Shown here piece after piece: positions 35,701-46,286 of a stretch of DNA of 64,000 nucleotides. Source of the stretch: Aurifilum marmelostoma (taxonomy: Eukaryota; Ascomycota; Sordariomycetes; Diaporthales; Cryphonectriaceae); contig JAMXSV010000029.1 in the NCBI GenBank assembly GCA_027559495.1, positions 774,920 to 838,919 on the forward strand. The letters are read 5' to 3'. How positions within the stretch are numbered: the stretch's first letter is position 1; each line of letters starts with the position of its first letter. The notes under the pieces were generated by a model. That model was given only the letters and a program-made list of their open reading frames with translations, had not been told where the DNA came from and did no database searches. A program made the position numbers and the translations under genes.

Positions 35701-37041
35701 CTCATCCTGACCATCCACCAGGCGCGCTCCGACTTGTTTGGCCACTTTGGCAACGTGCTGCTCCTGGCCAGGGGCGGCAGACCCGTGTACAGCGGCGCGG
35801 CGGACCACATGCTGCCTTATTTTGGTAAGCTGGGGCAAGACTGTCCTCGCAATACTAACCCAGCCGACTTCGTGATGGACCTGATTACCGTGGACCTGCA
35901 GGAGCAGAAGAGAGAGGAGGAGACGAGAAAGAATGTGGGCATGCTCGTTGATGCCTGGAACAGACATGTCAGTGATCCACAAGCTGTCGCACCGGACGCA
36001 GCCCTCACACCCATCGCAGAGGAGAAGGCAGCAGCAGGAGCAGAAGGAGGAGGAGGAGACGATGAAGTCCCGTCACGTCAGCCTCCTCGTCGGACCTCCA
36101 GCCGCAGAGCTCACTTCTCGAAGCCAGCCGAGCTGGGCGCTCTGGTCCGGCACCGTACCTCTTTCAAGACATCGTTTCCCTTACTCATGCACCGGGCCTT
36201 TATTAACTTCCGCCGGCAACCCCCTCTACTTCTCGCCCGCCTCATGCAGGTCATTGGCCTGGCCGTGGTCATGACTCTCTTCTTCGCTCCGCTGGGCCAC
36301 GACTACGCGTCCATCCAGAACCGGGTCGGATTCGTGCAGCAGGTCGGGGCTTTTTACTTTGTAGGCATGCTGCAGAATGTGGCCGTCTACCCGGCCGAGC
36401 GCGACGTCTTTTACCGCGAGGATGACGATGGCGTCTACTCAGCCGAGAGCTTCTTGGTCACGTACTCACTACTAGAGCTCCCCTTCGAGATCGTCAGCTG
36501 CTTCATCTACGGCGTGCTAGCCGACCTGGCTGTCGGCTTCCCGGGCACCCCCGAAATGTTCTTCGTCTGTGTCTTCACCTGTTTCAGCATTGTGCACTGC
36601 GGCGAGAGCCTGGGTATCATGTTCAATACCCTCTTCAGCGACCACACCGGCTTCGCCGTCACCTTGACCAGCATCATCCTCTCCATTGGCAACATCATGG
36701 AGGGCATCATGAGCATCCACATGCCCGCCCTCTTCAACGCCTTCAACTACCTCAGCCCCCTCCGCTACGCCGTCCGCGCTCTGGGGCCAATCAGCCTGCG
36801 CGGTCAGAGTTTTTCCTGCGGCACCAGCGACGCGGACGGCGGCTGTCTCGTCAGCACGGGCAAGGAGGTCCTGCAGCTGTACAGGCTGGATGTGAACCCC
36901 GTGGTCAACATTGCCGCGCTGGCAGGGACGGTCATTGTGTATCGTCTGGTGGCATATCTGCTGCTGAGGATGGTGAGGATCAAATCTCTGCCGCGACCCT
37001 GGCATGGGGCGGACCGGGTTCGGGTTGCACCGCCTTCGTAA
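32772..37041 (+). CDS. Full-size ABCG (white/WBC-type) ABC transporter
   Basis: Exons 32772-34673 and 34753-37041 (79-bp intron, GTACGT...CTTAG) encode 1396 aa with domain order NBD1-TMD1-NBD2-TMD2. NBD1 has Walker A GGSGSGKTTLLN, signature LSGGEKRRVSIG and Walker B VLFLDEPTTGLD. NBD2 has GPSGSGKTSLLN, ISGGEKRRVTIA and ILLLDEPTSGLD. Both ATPase sites look intact. Each NBD precedes about six membrane segments, the reverse topology of the ABCG subfamily, with a Cys-containing loop after TYTYYVFGALCTNEF. The pleiotropic-drug-resistance-specific degenerate first Walker A is absent, so this is not a classical PDR pump but a tandem white-type protein. Substrate unknown; lipids, sterols or secondary metabolites are possible. 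Confidence 0.93.
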
Positions 37042-37268
37042 TAGAAGTAGGCCGCGGTGCATCGTCTTAGAATGTTAGGGATAGTGAAAAGGGCAGAAGA
37101 ATACAAGTAAATACCCAATCTTATTATACCCAATCTTATCTCATGCCGCTATATGTGCAGTATACATGTGTTCTTGGTAAATGGAGAACAACGCATGAGC
37201 GAACTGATTCACGACCCTTTCATTTGAGAGATATAATCTGGGCAAATTGGCCCACTTTCGTCTTAAAG

Positions 37269-37368
37269 GGTCCCGTAGCTCAGCTGGTCAGAGCGTCGTA
37301 CTAATATTCTCTCAGTTGGGAAAATATCTGTGATGCGAAGGTCGCGAGTTCGATCCTCTCCGGGACCA
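37269..37368 (+). tRNA. tRNA-Ile (anticodon AAT) with a 26-nt intron
   Basis: The acceptor stem GGTCCCG pairs with CGGGACC. The D-arm is TAGCTCAGCTGGTCAGAGC. The anticodon stem TCGTA/TGCGA brackets loop CTAATA plus A, giving anticodon AAT. A 26-nt intron (37307-37332) sits at the canonical position one base 3' of the anticodon. The T-arm is GCGAGTTCGATCCTCTC. The discriminator base is A, and no CCA is encoded beyond it by chance alone. The cloverleaf is complete, so it should be functional. Confidence 0.96.
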
Positions 37369-37373
37369 ATACA

Positions 37374-37381
37374 TTTTTTTT
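37374..37381 (+). terminator. Pol III terminator of the tRNA-Ile gene
   Basis: A run of eight T starts 6 bp after the tRNA discriminator base. Confidence 0.85.
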
Positions 37382-37402
37382 CCCCTTCTATTCCAGTCCT
37401 AT

Positions 37403-40400
37403 CTAGCTATTCTTATCCTTTGCCTCCACATAAGCAACCTTTGCCAGCAGCTGCTGTACAACAGCCTTATGTCCACTCTCGGCAGCCCAAATCAGCGATG
37501 TCTGGCCATATCTATCATCCTTTGCCTCCATATCAGCACCCTTTGCCAGCAGCTGCTGTACAACAGCTTCATGCCCATCCCTAGCAGCCAGCATCAGCGA
37601 TGTCCGGCCAGTATTATCTTTTGCCTCCATATTAGCACCCTTTGCCAGCAGCTGCTGTACAACAGCCTCATGCCCATTCTCAGCAGCCCAAATCAGCGCT
37701 GTCTGGCTATATCTATCATCCTTTGCCTCCATATCAGCACCCTTTGCCAACAGCTGCTGTACAACAGCTTCATGCCCATCCCTAGCAGCCAGCATCAGCG
37801 ATGTCCGGCCAGTATTATCCTTTGCCTCCATATTAGCACCCTTTGCCAGCAGCTGCTGTACAACAGCTTCATGCCCACTCTCAGCAGCCCAAATCAGCGA
37901 TGTCCGGCCATATCTATCATCCTTTGCCTCCACATCAGCACCCTTTGCAAGAAGCTGCTGTACAATAGCTTCATGTCCAAAGTATGATGTTAACATAAGG
38001 GTTGTGAAATAAGAAGCTGGCTGAGAATAAAAGCTATTTTGCCAGAAAAGTTGGAACCATGCCCTGTAGCTTGGAGAATCTGACTTGCAGATCTCCAGAA
38101 TGGAAGACACAAGTGCAGCATCATTGTTGTGACTCAGGCGGGCTTCGTAGACATGATGGCCCCAATTGAGGGCACAATAGTCTAAGAAGGCCTGTCGGGG
38201 ATCGGCATGAATGTCAGCACCCAGCAGCAGGCTATTGTCGCGATTGACATGGTTCAAATAGGACACACAAGTCTCTGCTAAAACCCTGTGTGCATTGCGG
38301 CTGGTGATGGAAGCTTGCCAGAGGTTAGGAGGGCCAGACTGGGGTAACTCTGCAAGGAGGAATTCTCGCGCAGTTTGGTGAAGTAGGTAGACTTTCCCAT
38401 GGTAGACTGAAACAAACAGTCCAAACCAGGCCCGGAGACTCGATCTGAAATCTTCTTCTTGTTCCAGGTCGAGTTTGTCGTCGGTATTGATAGCACAGTT
38501 CATTTCGGCAACAGTTAGCGGCTGCCTTGCTGCTAGGATTATGCACAGGCCCTTCCGGACGACATTGACCTTCTTGGACTTGTCTAGGATTTTTTCGTAT
38601 GCTTGGTTCACATTCTGCGGAAGCGCTGCGATAGCCGACTGTATCGCCTTGGGAGTCTTTTTGAAATCTTCTCGCTCCAAGAATTCGAACAGCAGATACA
38701 CCCAGAGGTACGTGCGGTGCTGCACCCCGCGTAGCTTCTCGAGCAATGTCATCCTGACCGGGTCCGAGAGTCTTCTTTCGTACGCCAGCTTATTGGCTCG
38801 GTATGCAATGACAAGGTCCACTTCTTTGCTGATATCGTCCGAATGTTCCTGCCCTGGTATATGGAAATTGGGAAAAGTGGTTGCTAGATTCTGGACTCTA
38901 AAACTGATCTGCTCATACGGCCGGCTCGTCAGGAGATACCTCAGCTTGCCGATGTTCGACCGGCCATCGCGGAATTGGCGCTGTAACCTCTCCAGCAAGC
39001 CCTTAGCTTCGGATTCAGCGCACTCATCGAGAGCATCCAGGAGGATGATCACGGATCCGGCTTGAGGGTCTTGTACTGATTTTTCCAAGATATCCCATAA
39101 CTTTGCTGTTACATTGATGAGCTTGGTCCCGTTTTGTTTATATCCTGGCATCGCATGTTGAATCAAGGAGGGTCGACGGGAGAAAAGCTGATGCAATATC
39201 GCGCAAAGTGCTTGATTAAGGGTATTTTGATCCTGGTCTTTGAAGAAAAAGTAGCAGATAGTTGCCGATTGTGACAATTGCGGGAGTTCATTGTCGATGA
39301 GGGATTTGGCCAAGACAGACTTGCCACACCTGTAACTTCATGAGCCTGCAGTCCACCTTGAACACACAGCCGGGAGCAGGGACATACCCTGGATCAGCAG
39401 AAACCAGAAGCGGCCCTGAGTCCTGTTCCAGCCAATGCTGGAAATACTCATGATGGAGGAACCACTGACATGTGCCTTCCACACGGTCTTCCACGCGATC
39501 TTTATACCATTCATACGTTGCATCATTGCTACCGTTCGTGAGACGAAACATTTGGTGGCATTTCTTTTCTTCCTCGAGCCGCCTCTGCTTGGATACGTCT
39601 TTGGCGAGCTGCACTTGCTCCTGTTCCAAATCCCGGATATTTTCCATTAACCCCAATTGCGTTTCGGCTAGGGAGAGAAACTTTTCCATTTGCTTGAGCC
39701 ACTCGTTACCTTTCCCATTAAGAGAGTCGAGATCTTCTCTCGCCTTGAATGAGTTTATTTGCTCCAAATCGCGATGGACCGTCGTCTCGAGCTCTTTGAT
39801 CTTGTCTGTCTTCTGCTTCCACTCCTCAGGCTTAGACAGGTCACCCGCGAATCTTTTTAGCAAATTCTTGCTAGAGCGCAGAATGCTTAGGATCTGGTAT
39901 TCCAGAATGCGCTGATAGAGGCTCACAACGTGTCCTCTGATCTCCCGGGCCAGGCCAGCATCGACATCGGGGTTCTGGCTGAGGCGCAGCAGGCTTGGCT
40001 CAAGTGCAATATAGAAGTCCATGCGCTCAATCGTATATCTTAGCCCAGCACGACAGGCCTCGCTGGCGACCTCTGAATTCGTAAGGAGCGGGAGAACGAT
40101 GCAGACACCAGCCCAAGCGATCGAAGCTTCGGGCGAAGACTTGACCGCTTCTCCGATAAAGTCCTTGGCCCACAACACGAATTTCGCCATCTGTGACAGC
40201 CCCTTCTCCGCGAGGGAGTTGTGCTCTTTGCCCAATTCTTGTTCGATGATTTTCCTCAGGCGGGCTTGACGGGATTGTTCGCCGGCGTCATGGACAGTGT
40301 CTTTGGCTGCGCCAGGCGGCACGGTGCGGGGAGGAATCATGGTCTGGTGCGAAAGCCATATGGGAGTCAGCTACCGCGACCATCCGGCTCGCCATATGTG

Positions 40401-40690
40401 GAATTATGGGAACACCCACTCATTTGGGAAAGTAGAGTCTCGTAATATTGGACCAACTGCTGCTGCTCCTCCCCGAGTGCGCTGTACGCACAGTCCCAGA
40501 GTGACTCATTCATTTGTGTGTTCGGGTCGTCCTTTGGTTCGGCTGCTATAGAGCAGTCTTGACGAACCTCGACGCTGACGGGCCCCGCATCCGGTGGTGT
40601 TTGCTGTTTATTGCTCACGAATAACTGCTTCAATCTGGATCTGAATTTCTGACCTGGGACTTTCTTGTCCTTGCGTTTGAAGAGAGACAT
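37403..40690 (-). CDS. NLR-type STAND protein: NACHT_N - NACHT - ankyrin repeats
   Basis: Exons 40420-40690, 39388-40306 and 37403-39329 (introns of 113 and 58 bp, both GT/AG and in phase) encode 1038 aa. Start MSLFKRKDKKVPG; exon 1 ends in LWDCAYSALGEEQQQLVQYY. The N-terminal region LWAKDFIGEAVKSSPEAS with IAWAGVCIVLPLLTNSEVA is the NACHT_N domain of fungal NWD-type NLRs. The P-loop is built across the intron, SADPGCGKSVLAKS, and Walker B is SVIILLDALDEC. After a winged-helix-like region there are about seven ankyrin repeats, nearly identical (GHEAVVQQLLAKGA). Such genes act in non-self recognition and programmed cell death. The stop codon lies 35 bp from the tRNA-Ile gene in convergent orientation. 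Confidence 0.9.
37440..37990 (-). repeat. Tandem near-identical ankyrin units (about 198-bp double unit)
   Basis: Two alternating 33-residue ankyrin units, one ending KDDRYGQTSLIWAAESGHEA and one ending KDNTGRTSLMLAARDGHEA, repeat about two and a half times. Nucleotide sequence is nearly unchanged between copies. High identity at DNA level implies recent duplication or gene conversion. Confidence 0.9.
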
Positions 40691-40695
40691 GTTAG

Positions 40696-40767
40696 GCACT
40701 GAATGCTGTTCTGGTACTGAATGCTGTTATGGCACTGAATGCTGTTATGGCACTGAATGCTGTTCTG
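40696..40767. repeat. 18-bp minisatellite, four copies, directly upstream of the NLR start
   Basis: The unit TGGCACTGAATGCTGTTA is repeated four times with one- or two-base variation. It starts only 6 bp upstream of the NLR start codon, hence in its 5' leader or core promoter. Confidence 0.85.
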
Positions 40768-41575
40768 AGATGAGGGAGAGCGTTGCTCAGCCACATTATC
40801 TCCTGAACATTTATCTAGCCAAACCCCAATCACGGTCAAAGCCGCAGTCGCAAGGAGGGATGAAACGTGTTTTCGTTCCATTGGCTTCCCGCTTTGCTTG
40901 TGGCGTCCGGGACGACATTACTGCAGGAAACTATTCCTCATTCGACCAGTGTGTTAAGTAGGTAAGAGCGACAGACCTCCTGCTTTAAGTTTATGACTTT
41001 CCAGTCAGGGTCTTTCATGGGCATGGTATTCGGTGGTAAGAAAAGCTGACTGCGCCCCAACCATGGGCTCAAGATATGCAGAAGGAATCTACTGGGCTTC
41101 GCCGACCCGAAAGACTGGCATTGCGACTATCGACTTCCTATATTGATCTGTAGTCGGATGCCCCATACGAAAAGTACCGTTACCCAGCACGGCTTCCGCA
41201 GCCACGCCCAGGGTGGTCGGAAATGGTCATAAAGAGCTCGGGACCATATATCGAGTACATAAGTGATGATGATCGGATGTCGCGATTTCTTGCTATGCAG
41301 GTGACAAGCAGCAGTCTGAGCTCGCATGAAGGCCGGCTGTCTGAGTGAACTTTACTCGAGGCTGGACGCTACAAGAGCACACGAAGGATGTGTGAAAAAT
41401 GGAAAAGAAAAAAGAAACCCCCCAATAATTCGAATATCAAATTTAACTCCTGATGCTCTATCTAGATGACCATCCGCCGGCAGAGCTCTTTGGCATCCCT
41501 CCCCTAGCTTCTGTAAGTCCCGTTATACTGATAATTCCACAACGGGAATTTGTATCCGCTAAGATAATACCGTTT
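40768..41575. other. Intergenic, nothing recognised
   Basis: This is upstream DNA of the NLR gene and 3' DNA of the secreted-protein gene. A short minus-strand frame (40630-40881) overlaps the minisatellite but has no coding character. Confidence 0.45.
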
Positions 41576-42431
41576 TTAAAATCCCTGAGGCTGCCTTGAA
41601 CAACCTGGTGCTTCTTTAGGTGTTACCGTCGCACTCCCAGCGGTGGCTTCGAAGGTGAACCTGTAACCTTCTTGCAGCTCCTTCATATTGTATGGCTCGT
41701 GGTGGATTCTGTTTTTCAGATACGGAAACTCATCAGTCATTGCTTTGGCGATTGTCTCGAACCTGGTCTTTGTGCTAGCCGCGATGATGACGGACACGGG
41801 TTTGACCGCGTCACCCGCGTCACCAACGGTCTGAGCGGCTGTTATTCCATCTGTCGCCTCTTTACCGCAAAGAATGTGGAAGACGGAGGGTATGCTGTCT
41901 TTATTAAAGAGAAATACCGCAGAGCATCCGCTCACGTCTACAACGGCCACCTTATCGCCACTTTTGACTTTGGTAGCTAGAACGTAGTAGTTTTCCTCCA
42001 CTTCCCACACACCATTGGTTTTGGCTGAGACAGAAAAAAGACTCCTGGGCATAAAGCGGAGCCTCGCCTTCGTCTTCAACGGGCAGGAGGAGCCTATGGC
42101 CGCGTCCGCGGTGGTAGTCGTCGCGACAGCGGCATTCGTGCTGCTGGTCGTCGCAGGGGCGGCCTTCTTGCTGCTTGTCTTAGCTGCCCGGGCATTTGGT
42201 TGCACAGGGACAACAGAGGTCGCTGCAGTTTCATAGGCACTATCATCGACAACATTGAGGCTATTGCTATATGAATTACAGGTAGATTAGCTACAAAATA
42301 CAGATTCCTATGAATATGAAGAGTTGTAAGTGACTCTACAAGAGCCTATCTTACCCATTATTGACGCCCTGGAATGCGCTAGTAATACAAGCGACATTGA
42401 TCAGTGCTATAAGGACGTTGGTAAAACGCAT
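41576..42431 (-). CDS. Secreted protein with a possible CNF/CheD-like Cys-His deamidase signature
   Basis: Exons 42355-42431 and 41576-42266 (88-bp intron, GTAAGA...GCTAATC...TATAG) encode 255 aa. Exon 1 supplies a signal peptide MRFTNVLIALINVACITSA. Residues about 35-80 are a Thr/Ser/Ala/Lys-rich linker. A globular domain of about 165 residues follows. Its centre reads VAVVDVSGCSAVFLF (Cys140) and then SVFHILCG (His156), followed by strand SVIIAAST. A cysteine after Ser-Gly, on a beta hairpin, with a histidine 16 residues on, is the layout of the CNF1/BLF1/CheD glutamine-deamidase superfamily. That relation is my inference; overall similarity is not demonstrable by eye. It sits between an NLR gene and an F-box gene. 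Confidence 0.68.
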
Positions 42432-43533
42432 TGTGGTTATCGATCAGGGGGAGCAATGTTGATTTCAAAAAAGGGAAATGCTGAGGTTCTGCCAAGTTCT
42501 GCAGATGAGAGTATTGATACTGATGGTTGTGTTAACGAGGAGAAGGAGGTTCATGATGATGACCCTCGATTGCAAGTTAAACTCCTAGATCAGGGCTTTT
42601 TATATATTTGTTAATTGCCTATCCTGCTCTCATGTATATGTCCATGCCGCCTTGAAACATGAGTGGGATCTGTGTAGATGCACTATGTGAACATCTCGAG
42701 ACTCGACATGGCCGGAGGCATATCCACCTGGTCAGGAAGGCGTCGGCCACCTTGGCACCGGAAGGCCGATTCATATCAAATTTGATACAAGTCAACCCAC
42801 AGTCCCCGGCCCTCAAACTTGTACTTTAAAAAGTACGTCTGTCCTAATTACAGAATCAAATGATCAAATAGGATAGCTTTTGATGTGTACTAATTACCCG
42901 AAGTTAATCGGATAACTCGGATACATGAACATATTTATTCTTAACAGATAGATCTTCGCATAAAGCTTTTCGATTGCCAATCTCAGTTATTGGTCTAATC
43001 ATTTTGCACAACGATTAATCGTGTGTTTTCTTCTTCCGGGCCGGCCCTGGCGTACAGCTTAGGTTTCCGCAGTGTTTCTTACCCTAGGGCCCCAACCTCG
43101 CTCCTGCCCTGGTACCTACTCTGATGAACTACAAATATAGAAACAAGGAGTTATATCAGCTTATAACACATCAATATAGAACCAACGCGAATTGTACAAC
43201 TATTTCTGGAGCTTGCTTATGCATATAGAAAGCAGTGTGCGATTCAGTTGGATGTATGGTTAGATTTTTGATATCAGTTCGAGTGGGTCCATGGCGGTTC
43301 CGTCACGTCAGCACTTGAACCCAACATCCCGTCCGTATCTTACATGAACAGAGGAGCCCACAGAGCTAGGGATCTTATTTCGACATATGATTGACCAAAA
43401 TAGGATCTGGTACCAGAAGGCGCCACGCCAAGTGATACACATTAGGTGACAATGACAAAGTATGGGCAGAGGAGGGACGTCTAAGATGGCCGACGACGTG
43501 ATGTTAGAAAAAGGAACTATTAATTATGGCAGG
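42432..43533. other. Intergenic, AT-richer than the left half
   Basis: This is upstream DNA of the secreted-protein gene up to the first LTR copy. No gene is recognised. Confidence 0.45.
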
Positions 43534-43742
43534 TGTGGATTCCACTGAGCGAGCGATGGCGATGCGTCACTGCAATGGCAGTGCACGGGCTATATCCTGA
43601 ACTGTGCGCTATAGGAATAGCCCATAGCAATGCACACTCACACCAGCCAGATAGATAGCTCTTCAGTCAATCAACAACCAACAAGCAATCCAACCACCAG
43701 TAAACCTATTCTGTTGTACGTACGTACCAGGCCCAGCCAACA
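43534..43742 (-). mobile_element. LTR copy A (reverse orientation)
   Basis: This 209-bp sequence is the reverse complement of the copies at 46076 and 61837. It has TG...CA ends (TGTTGG at the 5' end, GGAATCCACA at the 3' end on the minus strand). Flanks GCAGG and CTACC do not match, so no target duplication is left. Confidence 0.85.
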
Positions 43743-44053
43743 CTACCTACGATATAACTGCTATATTTTACTCAATAACTCTCCTGCCTATGCCCGAAAC
43801 CTGGGCATCTTAACTAATCGCTTATGCACAACAAGTGCAGATTTACGCTACAGCATGCTTCGGTTTAACGTCAGCACTAGGGTTCCACATACCTCCTGCT
43901 TACTTACCCTAGGGTACCCACTTATTATAAGGGTATATATTACAACTGCGGCTGCTGTCCGGTGTCCCGTTCTGTCTTTCTCAACAATCCTGGCCCTCAG
44001 AATCATCCATCCTACTTTTTATCATTTTACTTCCTCTTTGAGCTGTATCAAAC
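43743..44053. other. Upstream region of the F-box gene
   Basis: About 310 bp lies between LTR copy A and the F-box start codon. It holds AT-rich sequence with GGGTATATATT near 43938-43950, a possible TATA region. Confidence 0.35.
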
Positions 44054-46072
44054 ATGGCAATGAACTCCGCCAAGCTGACCTTATATGATCTACCACTTGA
44101 AACGCTGCAGCAGATAGCGGGTCATCTTAATAACTCGCATCGACCAAGTCTCTACGCATTTAGCTTAGCAAGCAAAACTTGCTATAGCGCTACTGTTCCA
44201 TCAATCTTCCATCATATCAACCTTACAGTTCGCAGTCGCCAGGCATTACAGCGCGACGTTGATACACTTGTCAAAACTCTCTCCCGTACAGAGAGCGCCG
44301 GCCATATCCGCTGTCTTAGCATCAAAGGCTCTCTGCGCTTGGGTATCAAGAGCCCTAGTGGATCAAGAACTGAGATGGGAACGTTAGACGATGATGACCC
44401 GGGTATCGCCTGGCTCAAATCGACTGGTGTTAATGAAGTATTGGTCGGCGAAGAACTCATCACTCCTGGACGTTATATTTGCTACGATCAATCTATCATC
44501 AAGAGATTGTCCGAAGAGGATATGGCATGGGCACCACTTGTCAGCTTGATGGAAACACTGCCACATCTAACGAGACTGATATACGACTGCCGGAATCAGT
44601 TTCCACCCAGCCTCCTCGACGCCCTTCACAGGCACCACCCCCAATGCAAACTTTATCATCTTACATTCCGACTGCGAAGCATACTATGGGATCCGCCCTA
44701 TCCTCATGAAATGGCTGTGGCTACGTCTCCATGTCTATATGGTGTTAAGGTTAGATGCGCTTGGCGGGATTCAAGTGGTGACGATGATTTCAACCAAGAG
44801 GCGATGATGGAACTTGTTGCCAGTCTTGCCCCCAACCTCAAGGAAGTTACTGTGGTGAATCTTCGGCCGGATAGGGCTGATAGATACTCCCGCCCCCGAG
44901 GGCAATGGCAAGGTCTTCCGGGCTTTGTGCCCGGTAGAGCTACCGGGTCTTTGACCTCTCTGTCGCTTATTGGGATAGTGCGCTGGTCGCCGGATCTTCT
45001 CCAGACTTGGGCTCGGCATACAGACTTTAGCTCTCTGCATCACCTGGTCCTTGGTGGAGGTTATGACTACAACACAGGCATCAATGATGAGATGATGGAT
45101 TGGATTGCTCAGAATTGCTCCTTCCCTCGATTGAAGACACTTCGCGTTTATTTAGACCGCGACGATGTCTATGTTGAGAGGCCCGATTACGCCAACAACG
45201 CTATCGCCCTTTTCAGGGCATTCGAACCTCTCGATGAGCTTTCAGTATCCGGCCCGCTCGAGCCTAAGATCCTGGATGCTATCCTATACCGACACGGGCA
45301 GACATTAAGAAAGTTAAGTCTTTGTCCGTCTGAGGATCCATTCACTGTGGCAAATGCTCGGATTCGACGAGAGATACCTATGATATTCACAAAGGAGCAT
45401 ATTCACAAAATCCAAGCCCTGTGTCCGGCATTGCAGGAGCTAGCTATTCCGGTTAAACGCAGGAAATCCAATGCGATTGAGGCTGAGATTTATAGAAGCT
45501 TCGGCGACATGGAACGTTTACAATCCCTCTTCCTCACCTTGGACTGTTCTGACTGGCAGGTCACTCGAGACCCCGCCTCGAGAGACGATCCTTCGTTCGA
45601 CGAAGAAGATCGCGAGACCTGTTCTCTTGAGTTCCTAAAGAAGGGCCATCTAAAAGAAACCTTCATTAATTGTGCAGTGGATGAGGCCCTAGCACAATCA
45701 ATTTGGGAGACTATCAGCCAGAATAAGTTAGGCAGACCGCTGGATTCTCTAAAACTATGGACCACTGGGGGCGGCCACTTTGGCAACTCTAGCAGCAACT
45801 ACGACATACCTGATGTTATCAATAATCTGAGTCGTTCCTGGCTAATTGAGCGAGTCGCTCGAGATGATAAAGATGTGATCGATATCAGGGAACTGGGTCG
45901 ACGAGCAAGGGAGGCCCGCGATCAAAAGTTAACAGATGAGTATAATAAGCGAGAAAAGTTAGGGATAGATGTGGAGACAGAGGCTGTGCAAGTATTTCGC
46001 CGTGTCTGGCCCTGCAAGGAGGGCAGCAAGGACTGGCGAGGTGATTGGTCAAGTCTTCCTCTGCAGGTTTAA
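44054..46072 (+). CDS. F-box protein with leucine-rich-like C-terminal region
   Basis: This is one exon of 672 aa. The N-terminus carries the F-box: LYDLPLETLQQIAGHL and then LYAFSLASKTCYSATVPSIF, the Leu-Pro plus CxxAT pattern for Skp1 binding. The rest has irregular leucine-rich segments such as SLTSLSLIGIVRW, FPRLKTLRVYLD and TLRKLSLC. The C-terminal end is VFRRVWPCKEGSKDWRGDWS, which I recognise as common at the end of this expanded Sordariomycete F-box family. A role as substrate receptor of an SCF ubiquitin ligase follows from the family; the target is unknown. Both flanks are LTR copies in inverted orientation, and the stop codon is only 3 bp from the downstream LTR. Confidence 0.88.
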   Translation: MAMNSAKLTLYDLPLETLQQIAGHLNNSHRPSLYAFSLASKTCYSATVPSIFHHINLTVRSRQALQRDVDTLVKTLSRTESAGHIRCLSIKGSLRLGIKSPSGSRTEMGTLDDDDPGIAWLKSTGVNEVLVGEELITPGRYICYDQSIIKRLSEEDMAWAPLVSLMETLPHLTRLIYDCRNQFPPSLLDALHRHHPQCKLYHLTFRLRSILWDPPYPHEMAVATSPCLYGVKVRCAWRDSSGDDDFNQEAMMELVASLAPNLKEVTVVNLRPDRADRYSRPRGQWQGLPGFVPGRATGSLTSLSLIGIVRWSPDLLQTWARHTDFSSLHHLVLGGGYDYNTGINDEMMDWIAQNCSFPRLKTLRVYLDRDDVYVERPDYANNAIALFRAFEPLDELSVSGPLEPKILDAILYRHGQTLRKLSLCPSEDPFTVANARIRREIPMIFTKEHIHKIQALCPALQELAIPVKRRKSNAIEAEIYRSFGDMERLQSLFLTLDCSDWQVTRDPASRDDPSFDEEDRETCSLEFLKKGHLKETFINCAVDEALAQSIWETISQNKLGRPLDSLKLWTTGGGHFGNSSSNYDIPDVINNLSRSWLIERVARDDKDVIDIRELGRRAREARDQKLTDEYNKREKLGIDVETEAVQVFRRVWPCKEGSKDWRGDWSSLPLQV

Positions 46073-46075
46073 TTT

Positions 46076-46281
46076 TGTTGGCTGGGCCTGGTACGTACGT
46101 ACGACAGAATAGGTTCACGGTGTTGGATTGCTTGTTGGTTGTTATTGACTGAAGAGCTATCTATCTGGCTGGTGTGTGTGTGCGTTGCTATGGGCTATTC
46201 CCATGGCGCACGGTTCAGGATGTAGCCCGTGCACGGCCATCGCAGTGACGCATCGCCATCGCTCGCTCAGTGGAATCCACA
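46076..46281 (+). mobile_element. LTR copy B
   Basis: This 206-bp copy has TGTTGG...GGAATCCACA ends and is inverted relative to copy A. It fills almost exactly the gap between the F-box stop codon (46070-46072) and the stop codon of the HET-NB-ARC-TPR gene (46287-46289). Flanks AATTT and TTAGC do not match. Confidence 0.87.
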
Positions 46282-46286
46282 TTAGC

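Noticed and set aside
37469..37987. 172-aa plus-strand frame opposite the ankyrin repeats
   Set aside because: Same effect: the antisense of a tandem repeat whose unit is a multiple of three.
40307..40419. Frameshift between NLR exon 1 and exon 2
   Set aside because: A GTGGGT donor at 40419, CTGAC branch and GCGCAG acceptor at 40307 join the exons in phase; no error is needed.
40630..40881. 83-aa minus-strand frame over the minisatellite
   Set aside because: Contains the repeat translated as an NSIQCH ladder and overlaps the NLR start in another frame; no sign of selection on protein.
43534..46281. Single DNA transposon with about 207-bp terminal inverted repeats carrying the F-box gene
   Set aside because: The third copy at 61837 is alone, has TG...CA ends and a 5-bp CAGAC duplication, so the unit is an LTR. 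The inverted pair is better read as two LTR copies.
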